Below are positions 1-5,769 of a DNA stretch of 6,228 nt, piece after piece. The DNA lies in the NCBI GenBank assembly GCA_021810735.1, contig JAJZIF010000244.1, positions 1 through 6,228 on the forward strand. The letters are read 5' to 3'. The first letter of the stretch is position 1; each line of letters begins with the position of its first letter. Origin of the DNA: Acidobacteriota bacterium (GTDB lineage Bacteria; Acidobacteriota; Terriglobia; Terriglobales; Acidobacteriaceae). The notes below the pieces were generated by a model. It saw only the letters and a list, made by a program, of their open reading frames with translations, was not told where the DNA came from and did no database searches. Position numbers and translations under genes: made by a program.

Positions 1-57
1 TTACAGAATTCCCTTTCTCAAGCGGATGCCGAAAGGATCTGCGATCCGATCTTATAA
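1..57 (+). CDS. Possible C-terminal tail of an upstream gene (partial)
   Basis: Frame 1 is open from the window edge and ends with TAA at 55-57. It reads as an 18-residue peptide ending in ADAERICDPIL, which has a protein-like composition. Nothing longer is available and I recognise no family, so this may equally be a chance open stretch. If it is real, the upstream gene lies in the same direction as the permease cluster and ends about 155 bases before the small membrane peptide gene. Confidence 0.25.
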   Translation, partial: LQNSLSQADAERICDPIL

Positions 58-212
58 CAGGAAATCTCGCACAGTCTCCGGATCTCCGCACCTTACGAGT
101 ATAGGTGGAACATGTGAAACTTTTCGCGCCATGCCCTTCGGAGAATTTTTGTGCCGGGCAAGTTTAGAGTCGAGTAGGATGGACATGCACGAAGCCACTC
201 GGAAAGGGCATC
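58..212 (+). other. Intergenic leader before the small peptide and permease
   Basis: No convincing gene is visible here. A 70-residue open frame covers 26-238, but it has no ribosome-binding site and an unlike-protein composition. The promoter of the permease unit should lie here. I looked for paired -35/-10 hexamers and found only isolated weak -10-like strings (TATAAC at 53-58, TAGGAT at 175-180) without a matching -35, so I do not name a promoter. A purine-rich GGAAAGGG at 201-208 serves the ATG at 213. Confidence 0.4.
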
Positions 213-302
213 ATGTGGAAAGCGATTCTCACCGATAGTCATTTCTGGATTCCTGTGGTCGTGCTTCTTTTTGGAATTGCCGTGCTGCTGTATCTACGCT
301 AG
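213..302 (+). CDS. 29-residue single-span membrane peptide
   Basis: ATG at 213 is preceded by GGAAAGGG (201-208), a good ribosome-binding site with four-base spacing. The product starts MWKAILTDSHFW and continues as one hydrophobic segment (about residues 12-28, rich in V, L, I and F) ending in Arg just before TAG at 300-302. This is the layout of a one-pass inner-membrane micropeptide with a short polar N-terminus. The stop codon overlaps the AGGGGAG ribosome-binding site (301-307) of the permease, so ribosomes finishing here are placed to start the next gene, suggesting translational coupling. Short proteins of this MWKAIL style occur, from memory, in acidobacterial genomes, but I know no assigned function. 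It could be a small permease subunit or simply a leader peptide. The gene is easily missed because of its length. Confidence 0.6.
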   Translation: MWKAILTDSHFWIPVVVLLFGIAVLLYLR

Positions 303-307
303 GGGAG
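301..307 (+). promoter_or_regulatory. Ribosome-binding site deciding the TTG start of the permease
   Basis: AGGGGAG lies seven bases before TTG at 315. The next in-frame ATG, at 360, has no purine-rich site upstream, so this site favours the TTG start. Its first two bases are also the last two bases of the small peptide's TAG stop, which suggests coupled translation. Confidence 0.65.
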
Positions 308-314
308 AAGCTGC

Positions 315-1610
315 TTGCCGACAGAAGTAAAGAAAACAGCCTCCTCTCCAGTGCAGTCGATGCATGGCGTCGGCGTCGTCTGCGGTTTGGCCGCTGGAGC
401 ATGGTTGGGAGGCGCGGAAGTTCCCGCAAAGCTCGCCAGCACAACCATTTCTCCGATTGCAATCTCTCTATGCATGGTGGCGGGTGTATTTGTCGAACAA
501 TGGACGATTCCTTCCCTGCTCAAGGGAAGCACGTATGTTTTTGCCGACGTCCGGGAAAACAGGCACCTGATTGTGTGGGGCATTCTGGCTGGCGCTCTCT
601 GGGCGATCGCCAACACCTTAACCGTATTCGCCATCCGCGATGTAGGCCTGGCTATTGCCTTCCCACTTTGGAATACGAATTGCCTAGTAGGCATTTTCTG
701 GGGATGGCTCTTATTCAATGAATTGCGCGGAGCAAATATCAGAAACTGGCTGAAGGTCCTGGGCGGCACACTGGCGATTTTGATCGCCGCCCTGATGCTG
801 GCCTACAGTTCCATGCACGGCTCTCTGATCGCTCCTGCCCATGCCCGTCAGGGTATCCTGGCAGCTCTGTGCGCCAGCCTGATGTGGGGCACTATGTATG
901 TCCCGTACCGCAAGGCGTATTTAAGCGGCATGAATCCTCTCTCCTTCGTTACCGTTTTTACCGTCGGCGAGCTGGTTACCATGTTGCTGCTCGCAGTCAG
1001 CCTGCGCGGAGGGATCCATCCGCTCGTTGCGGAATTGCGAATGGCGCATTCCGCGGTGTTCTGGCTCTTTCTGGGTGGCTTCTGCTGGGTAATCGGCGAT
1101 CTGTTTCAACACTATTCCACAAAATACATAGGTATTGGCCGTGCAATTCCCCTGTCCAATACCAACCAGTTATGGGGCTTAGTCTGGGGTGCGTTGGTCT
1201 TTGGCGAGTTGGCCTCCACCGATGCGATGCATCACGTGATCGTCGTTGCAGGATCGTTGCTGATGCTGCTCGGCGCACTGGGAATCAGTACATCGGCAGC
1301 CAGCAGCGCGGAACACGCTTCAACCGATCGGGCCATCACGCGCGAATGCGATCGGTATTCCCTCGATCACGCCCGCGTTTTCAAAGCGCAGACAGGCACG
1401 GACACGAAAGATACACCTGGGATACACCGGGGCTGGTGGGACTATGCCATCATCCTGACTGCATGCTGCATTTTCGTTGCGCTGGCCCGCGGAGCCAGCC
1501 GTCCAACCGTGCCGATGAATATGGCCTGGGCCGACGGCCTGCTTGCGATTCTCCTCCTGACCTTTCTGGGCGGAGGATATTGGCTTTGGAAAAAGACGCG
1601 CTTTTCCTAG
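315..1610 (+). CDS. GRP/DMT-type sugar permease, 431 aa
   Basis: An inner-membrane sugar transporter of the glucose/rhamnose-type branch (GRP) of the drug/metabolite transporter superfamily, probably a proton-linked importer. About ten hydrophobic segments fill residues 17-324 in two similar halves. The internal duplication is visible as PLWNTNCLVGIFWGWLLFNE (about 117-136) against PLSNTNQLWGLVWGALVFGE (about 279-298). A second landmark is MWGTMYVPYRKAYLSGMNPL (190-209). Unlike a plain ten-span member, it continues with a polar loop (about 325-372) and two more spans (about 375-391 and 405-424), ending in a basic tail. The TTG start is chosen for its ribosome-binding site; the alternative ATG at 360 would remove 15 polar residues only. 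It follows the 29-residue membrane peptide and precedes the fucosidase, so fucose or another glycan-derived sugar is a reasonable but unproven substrate. The reading frame is intact. Confidence 0.85.
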   Translation: MPTEVKKTASSPVQSMHGVGVVCGLAAGAWLGGAEVPAKLASTTISPIAISLCMVAGVFVEQWTIPSLLKGSTYVFADVRENRHLIVWGILAGALWAIANTLTVFAIRDVGLAIAFPLWNTNCLVGIFWGWLLFNELRGANIRNWLKVLGGTLAILIAALMLAYSSMHGSLIAPAHARQGILAALCASLMWGTMYVPYRKAYLSGMNPLSFVTVFTVGELVTMLLLAVSLRGGIHPLVAELRMAHSAVFWLFLGGFCWVIGDLFQHYSTKYIGIGRAIPLSNTNQLWGLVWGALVFGELASTDAMHHVIVVAGSLLMLLGALGISTSAASSAEHASTDRAITRECDRYSLDHARVFKAQTGTDTKDTPGIHRGWWDYAIILTACCIFVALARGASRPTVPMNMAWADGLLAILLLTFLGGGYWLWKKTRFS

Positions 1611-1626
1611 CATCGCCGCGCGACAG

Positions 1627-1731
1627 ATGTACACTACGCAACCCTGCTTGCCCAGTTGCCCGGCAGGAAAAACTGCACGTGTGTGCCCGCGCTGCGGCTC
1701 AACTCCATGGCAATATTCACAGAATTGGTAA
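1627..1731 (+). CDS. Possible 34-residue four-cysteine mini-protein
   Basis: ATG at 1627 opens a 34-codon frame ending with TAA at 1729-1731, sixteen bases after the permease stop. The peptide has Cys at 7, 11, 20 and 23 (CLPSC, then CPRCG), a CX3C-X8-CX2C pattern resembling a zinc ribbon or knuckle, followed by STPWQYSQNW. The start lacks a good ribosome-binding site (GCGCGACAG precedes it). It may be a small zinc-binding protein, the remnant of a longer zinc-ribbon gene, or chance. I recognise no named family. Confidence 0.25.
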   Translation: MYTTQPCLPSCPAGKTARVCPRCGSTPWQYSQNW

Positions 1732-1941
1732 TGATAGATGGTGATCGTATTTGTCACTTTTAGAGATGTAAACATCGTTGTGAAGACTTTGATCATTTTT
1801 AGGTCGGCATGGCTCGTTTGCCATTTCCTTCGGAGATGAGGCCACCTGCTCTCCCAAGGCATCCCTCCTTCTCCTGTATCCTTTGGAGGGTTGAGCTAGT
1901 GGACCGATGGTTGGCGCCACAATCCACTCGGAACAGAGAAC
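1732..1941 (+). promoter_or_regulatory. Intergenic control region upstream of the fucosidase
   Basis: About 210 bases without a supported gene. The first 70 bases are clearly AT-richer than the flanking genes, as expected for a promoter. They contain an inverted repeat GTGA-N9-TCAC (1741-1757) and GATGTAAACATC (1765-1776), whose TGTAAAC core resembles half of a LacI-family operator. I find no strong -35/-10 pair. Further down, CCCTCC (1863-1868) can pair with GGAGGG (1885-1890) across a 16-base loop in the fucosidase leader. The exact promoter and the meaning of these repeats are not established. Confidence 0.35.
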
Positions 1942-3318
1942 ATGGACCGTCGCAGCTTTCTCGCTTCTCTTGCAGGCATGGCCGCCAGCATTTCCGGTAC
2001 AAGAAGTGCTGGCGCTGAGCTGGACCACGCGTCGACTGCGAGTTCTCATCCTCATCTCGCGTTGCCCACTGCGGATCAACTGGCATGGCAGGACCTCGAA
2101 ATGGGAATGTTTGTCCACTTCGCGCCCAACACATGGCAGGGCGTCGAGCAGGACGATCTGTCCACGCCTCTGTCAGCGATCAATCCCGCACTGCTGAACA
2201 CGGATCAATGGGCCTCCACCGCGCGGGATTTGGGCGCAAAATATATCGTCTTCGTGGCCAAGCATTCCGGCGGTTTCTGCATGTGGCAGACCGAGACGAC
2301 GAAATACAGCATCGGCAATACGCCATGGCGCGACGGGCGCGGCGATGTGCTGGCGGATGTCTCCGCCTCCTGCCGCAAATTCGGATTGAAACTGGGGGTG
2401 TATGTTTCACCGCGCGATGCTACGTTCTCGGCGGACGTTGGCGGCCTCTGCAAAACGCCCGCGCAGCAGAGGATCTACACTGCCGTCTATCGTCGCCAGC
2501 TGACCGAGGTGCTCTCCCGCTACGGAGCCATGGTGGAAATATGGTTCGACGGCTCGAATGTCATTCCCGTCGGAGATATTCTTGAGCGCTATGCGCAACA
2601 TGCCATGATCTTCCAGGGACCGCATGCGACCATCCGCTGGGCGGGCAATGAAAATGGCTTTGTGCCGTATCCGGCATGGAACTCCATCTCAGCCGCCGAT
2701 GCGAAGACCGGCATCGCGACCGCGCTGAACGGAGATCCCAACGGTACGGTCTGGATGCCGAATGAAGTGGATGTTTCTATCCTGCGGCCAAATTGGTTCT
2801 GGAGCGAAAAGAAAGAGCGCAACCTGCTGTCGCTCGATGCGATGCTGGAAATCTATTACCGCTCGATTGGGCGAGGCGCGCAACTGCTGCTGAATCTTCC
2901 GCCGGACACGACTGGGTTAATGCCAGCAGCGGATGCTGTGCGCGCTCGACAGTTTGGCGAAGAGATTCAGCGCCGATTCGGCAAGAGTCTGGCGGAGACA
3001 TCGGGCACCGGCACTATCGTCACACTGCCGCTGCCCACCCCTGCCCGCATTGACACCATCATCCTCGAAGAAGACTGCTCGTTCGGCGAGCGTGTGCGCA
3101 GATACAAATTGGAAGCGCGCCATGCGGGGACTTGGGTACCGCTCGGCACCGGCACGGCAATCGGCCACAAAAGAATTCAGCCGGTTGTGCCAACGCTGGT
3201 CGACGCGGTGCGAGTGGTCGTAATCGAGAGCTCTACCAGTCCGCTGATCCGACGCGTCGCCGTGTTCGATACGAATACCCCGCCGCCTCCAAAATGGGAC
3301 GCTCCCGCAGCGGCCTAG
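1942..3318 (+). CDS. Alpha-L-fucosidase (GH29), Tat-exported, ends at an in-frame amber codon
   Basis: Hydrolyses terminal alpha-L-fucose from glycans, probably in the periplasm. The N-terminus MDRRSFLASLAG is a twin-arginine signal, with likely cleavage near residue 25 (SAGA/ELD); this motif directly after ATG supports the start despite a weak ribosome-binding site. The GH29 barrel spans about 45-340. Landmarks are MGMFVHFAPNTW (His59), YIVFVAKHSGGFCMW (Lys107-His108), and EIWFDGSN with Asp203 in the position of the GH29 nucleophile. MPNEVDVSI follows (Glu275, a possible acid/base residue or substrate ligand), then NWFW and LLLNLPPDTTG (about 316-326). A beta-rich region starts near 350. The frame stops at TAG (3316-3318, codon 459), but the same frame continues with matching C-terminal sequence to 3621, so the ancestral protein was about 559 residues. 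The barrel is complete, so the 458-residue product might still fold. It probably feeds fucose to the neighbouring permease and isomerase. Confidence 0.85.
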   Translation: MDRRSFLASLAGMAASISGTRSAGAELDHASTASSHPHLALPTADQLAWQDLEMGMFVHFAPNTWQGVEQDDLSTPLSAINPALLNTDQWASTARDLGAKYIVFVAKHSGGFCMWQTETTKYSIGNTPWRDGRGDVLADVSASCRKFGLKLGVYVSPRDATFSADVGGLCKTPAQQRIYTAVYRRQLTEVLSRYGAMVEIWFDGSNVIPVGDILERYAQHAMIFQGPHATIRWAGNENGFVPYPAWNSISAADAKTGIATALNGDPNGTVWMPNEVDVSILRPNWFWSEKKERNLLSLDAMLEIYYRSIGRGAQLLLNLPPDTTGLMPAADAVRARQFGEEIQRRFGKSLAETSGTGTIVTLPLPTPARIDTIILEEDCSFGERVRRYKLEARHAGTWVPLGTGTAIGHKRIQPVVPTLVDAVRVVVIESSTSPLIRRVAVFDTNTPPPPKWDAPAAA

Positions 3319-3621
3319 GCCTACGATGAAGTTGGAACCTGGAACAACTACAGCTTCCATGTGGACATATCCGCCAAGATCGTTGCCGCCACGCAATATC
3401 GTCTGCGCTTCGTTCCGCAGGCGGGATGGGCCGGATGCGTGAACCCGATTGACCACGCAGTGCTTCTGCTCGATGGCGTACCGGAACCCAAGCTTGTCCG
3501 GCACCTCACCGGGTCCAACGATGTTTTGATCCTTACCATGCCCAGCATCGGTCAAAAGGTGATCGTCGAAGGCCGTCTGCAGTGTGCCGAGAATGGAACG
3601 ATCTTGCTGCGAAAGCTCTGA
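3319..3621 (+). pseudogene. In-frame continuation of the fucosidase C-terminal domain after the amber stop
   Basis: Starting directly after TAG and in the same frame, 100 codons run open to TGA at 3619-3621. The peptide begins AYDEVGTWNNYSFHVDI and includes QYRLRFVPQAGWAG, AVLLLDGVPEPKLVR and LTMPSIGQKVIVEGRL, which resembles the beta-sandwich end seen in related fucosidases. There is no ribosome-binding site; the first in-frame ATG (3361) is inside the domain, so independent translation is unlikely. One base substitution in the stop codon (for example from CAG or TGG) would restore a continuous protein. Alternatives are a sequencing error or stop-codon readthrough, but no readthrough signal is evident. 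Confidence 0.7.
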
Positions 3622-3678
3622 CCGAAATACCGGCATGGTATCGTCATGGAATTCCCACATAGTTTCCAGACACAGACG

Positions 3679-3691
3679 GTGAATCATTCAC
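3679..3691 (+). promoter_or_regulatory. Perfect 13-base palindrome, candidate operator
   Basis: GTGAATCATTCAC is a perfect inverted repeat (six-base arms around one C). It overlaps the -35 hexamer of the predicted promoter, the classic position for a repressor site. No regulator is encoded in the window and I do not recognise the motif as a named operator. Confidence 0.4.
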
Positions 3692-3716
3692 AGTACGCCA
3701 AAATTCCAGATAGAAT
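3687..3716 (+). promoter_or_regulatory. Predicted sigma-70-type promoter for the GH18-kinase-isomerase unit
   Basis: TTCACA (3687-3692) and TAGAAT (3711-3716) each match the bacterial consensus at five of six positions and are separated by 18 bases. They lie about 75 bases upstream of the GH18 start, in a non-coding region, which implies a leader that includes a small hairpin, GTCCA-ACC-TGGAC (3725-3737). This suggests the GH18 gene starts its own transcription unit rather than depending on the fucosidase promoter. The acidobacterial consensus may differ. Confidence 0.45.
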
Positions 3717-3776
3717 CGGGTGCTGTCCAACCTGGACGCGGAAATCAGCACAAAGCTGGCATCGTTTATACGAACC

Positions 3777-3783
3777 AAGGGGA
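3777..3783 (+). promoter_or_regulatory. Strong ribosome-binding site of the GH18 gene
   Basis: AAGGGGA sits seven bases before ATG 3791 and fixes the start; the signal peptide begins immediately at that ATG. Confidence 0.65.
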
Positions 3784-3790
3784 TCCTCAA

Positions 3791-4870
3791 ATGCGCACCC
3801 TTTGTATTCTGCTATTGCTTGCGATCACTACACCGTTCGTGAGGGCGCAACCGAAAGCGTTGTTTTACATGACGAGCTCCGCGCCGTCGGTGCAGTCGTT
3901 CCTCGACCATGCCGACAAAATCGACATTCTGGTGCCCACCTGGTACTCCGTGGACGTGCATGGTCTGGTGTGGGGCGGTCCCAACCCGCAGGTCATGCAA
4001 GTTGCGCGCAAACACCACGTCGCTGTGATGCCGATCATTGGCGGCAGCGGCATGGGGACCGAGCAGTACCATCAGTTTTTCAACGATGCGACGGCCAGAC
4101 ATGCGATGGAGCAATCGCTGGTGCGAGAATGCCGGCAGAACGGCTACCTTGGGATCCAGTTCGACTTTGAGGATATTAGCTGGCAAGACAGCGACGCGCT
4201 GACGCAAACCGTAGCGGAAACTGCGGCCGCGCTGCACGCTGCGGGCTATCAGCTTTCGATCGCCACCGTGCCGAATGCCCCTGGATATCCCGGCCAGACA
4301 GGATACAGCGCGTGGATGTACCGCGACTGGCGCGGAGCATACGACCTGAAGGCGCTGGCACAGTCGGCGGATTTGATCTGCCTGATGACCTACGATCAGC
4401 ACACCCGCTATACGCCGCCCGGACCCGTCGCGGGCTATCCATGGGTGCTCGAAAACGTAAAGTACGCGCTGACCGTCGTTCCCAAAGACAAACTCTCACT
4501 CGGCATTGCAGTCTACGGCTATCACTGGTTTGCCGGAATGCCGCCCGGCGGCAAGAACATACCGAACAACTCTGCCGAATACATCGGTGGGCCTGCCGCG
4601 TTGCAACTGGCGCACGCGTATAACGCCAAATTGCAGTGGGACCCTGAAGATAAGACGGCGTGGTTCTACTTCTATCGCGCTCAGGATCGGGAGTGGGTTT
4701 TCTACACGGATTCACGCACCTTCGCCGCACGCTACGATCTGGTGAAACAGGACGGTCTGGAAGGATTCTGCTCCTGGGTGCTGGGCGAAGAAGACCCTGC
4801 CATCTGGCAGTTGCTGCCATCGCACGACCGCGCTGCGGCCAACCTACCTGCACAGCAGCCAAAGAACTAG
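3791..4870 (+). CDS. Secreted GH18-type glycosidase, 359 aa
   Basis: A family-18 glycoside hydrolase of the chitinase/YaaH-like type, expected to cleave beta-1,4-linked N-acetylglucosamine bonds or chitobiose cores outside the cytoplasm. The N-terminus MRTLCILLLLAITTPFVRA is a Sec signal peptide, with likely cleavage after Ala19. The GH18 signature appears as LGIQFDFEDI: Glu127 is in the catalytic acid position and Asp125 two residues before it, while the first two aspartates of DxxDxDxE are Leu120 and Gln123. Other family landmarks are PIIGGS (81-86), CLMTYDQH (197-204, with the Tyr-Asp pair at 201-202), KLSLGIAVYGYHW (234-246) and GFCSWVLGEED (325-335, Trp329 on the barrel floor). It is a single catalytic domain with no visible carbohydrate-binding module or LysM repeat. 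The frame is intact, and the kinase starts four bases after its stop, so the two are probably co-transcribed. The specific substrate cannot be read from sequence. Confidence 0.8.
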   Translation: MRTLCILLLLAITTPFVRAQPKALFYMTSSAPSVQSFLDHADKIDILVPTWYSVDVHGLVWGGPNPQVMQVARKHHVAVMPIIGGSGMGTEQYHQFFNDATARHAMEQSLVRECRQNGYLGIQFDFEDISWQDSDALTQTVAETAAALHAAGYQLSIATVPNAPGYPGQTGYSAWMYRDWRGAYDLKALAQSADLICLMTYDQHTRYTPPGPVAGYPWVLENVKYALTVVPKDKLSLGIAVYGYHWFAGMPPGGKNIPNNSAEYIGGPAALQLAHAYNAKLQWDPEDKTAWFYFYRAQDREWVFYTDSRTFAARYDLVKQDGLEGFCSWVLGEEDPAIWQLLPSHDRAAANLPAQQPKN

Positions 4871-4874
4871 CCGA

Positions 4875-5769
4875 ATGAGCTACTTTCTCGGCATCGATGC
4901 GGGCGTAACCAAAACACGGTGTGTGCTGGGCACAGGAAGCGATGTACTGGCCCGCGCGCAAGCCGACTCTATCGAAATTACGCGGGTGGATGAAGCGAGT
5001 GCGGAAACGAATCTGGAAGCGGTCTTGTCCACTGTCGCGACGCAGTCCGGCGTCACACTCAACTCCATCATCGGCATCTGCGTTGGACTTTCCGGCATCG
5101 CGATTCCCAGCGTGGCCGGCTGGGTGCGGAATGCACTCGCGTCCCGCGTCCGCGGTCACATCGCTCTCTGCGGCGATGAGGAGATTGCGCTGGATCCTGC
5201 ATTTCATAGCAGCCGGGGAATTCTGGTCATCGCGGGAACGGGCTCCCATGTTGTCGGTCGCACTGCGAACAGTCAACTGTTCCGCACGGGCGGGTGGGGT
5301 GCCGGTGATGAGCGACCGGGGCGCGGGAAGCAGAATCAAACTGCTCGCGCTGCGCGCCATTTTTCACGCAATGGATGCCTCTGAAGAGACATCGTTGTTG
5401 CCTGCACTCCACGCCGCCTGGGAGACGCAGACCGTCGAGGAACTAGAGGACTTGGGCAATCGCATTCCCATGGTCGAATTTTCCCAGCTCGCGCCGCTGG
5501 TTGCGCAGTGCGCTGCAGACGGAGATGTCGTGGCACGACGCGTATTGCAGCAGTCCGGCGAAGAACTAGCCGACCTGGTCCTGCTGGCCATCGGCAAAGG
5601 AACAGCTCTGGAAACAGGCGCGCATCCCGATGCTCCCACATGTGTCCATCCCTCCCCTGGGAGCATTGTAGCGGGCGCGAAACGTCTCCATGCGTGCGTC
5701 CCACTGCGATCTGGAATGATCGCTCCAATTACTTTGCGCGTGAAACAGCAGGAGGACCTGGCCCCATAA
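4875..5769 (+). pseudogene. BadF/BadG/BcrA-type sugar kinase (GlcNAc-kinase-like), frameshifted
   Basis: Related to ASKHA-fold kinases such as N-acetylglucosamine kinase, which phosphorylate imported amino sugars in the cytoplasm. The first frame (4875 to about 5300) begins MSYFLGIDAGVTKTRCVL, the phosphate-1 loop, then CGDEEIALDPAF and VIAGTGSHVVGR, the phosphate-2 loop. After FRTGGWG the first frame degenerates and ends at 5384. Dropping one base at about 5300-5301 continues it as PVMSDRGAGSRIKLLALRAI, the expected glycine-rich continuation (usually GPxxxDxGSGxxIG), and on through EELADLVLLAIGK to TAA at 5767-5769. The combined length of about 297 residues fits the family. The extreme C-terminus matches poorly: a GALWxAR-like peptide (AIWNDR) appears in the original frame at 5706-5723, hinting at a second shift. 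The start is supported by the family N-terminus; the ribosome-binding site is weak and translation may be coupled to the GH18 gene. Confidence 0.7.
5750..5755 (+). promoter_or_regulatory. Strong ribosome-binding site in front of an ATA codon
   Basis: AGGAGG lies ten bases before ATA at 5766, within the end of the kinase. It marks where the isomerase should start although no standard start codon is present there. Confidence 0.5.

Noticed and set aside
26..238. 70-codon open frame at the left end
   Set aside because: No ribosome-binding site, non-protein-like composition, and it overlaps the better-supported micropeptide in another frame.
1715..1722. ATTCACAG octamer also present at 3686-3693, upstream of GH18
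   Set aside because: One shared 8-mer between two regions of about 200 bases is expected by chance often enough; not treated as a shared operator.
869..1744. 291-codon + frame overlapping the permease
   Set aside because: Off-frame shadow of the permease, with Arg/Cys-rich sequence and no hydrophobic segments or motif.
1863..1890. CCCTCC/GGAGGG pairing in the fucosidase leader as a riboswitch or attenuator
   Set aside because: Six base pairs around a 16-base loop; the GGAGGG is followed by an off-frame GTG only. Too weak to call a regulatory RNA.
3627..3641. ATACC-GGCAT-GGTAT hairpin just after the fucosidase C-terminal segment
   Set aside because: Only five base pairs, mostly A/T, and no following T-run, so it is not called a terminator.
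2917..3687. 256-codon - strand frame across the fucosidase amber site
   Set aside because: Antisense of the GH29 C-terminal region, with no recognisable motif; the + strand continuation explains the region better.
4176..5360. Long 394-codon open frame on the - strand across the GH18 and kinase genes
   Set aside because: It is Arg/Ser/Pro-rich antisense of two recognised + strand genes, typical of GC-rich shadow frames, with no family resemblance.
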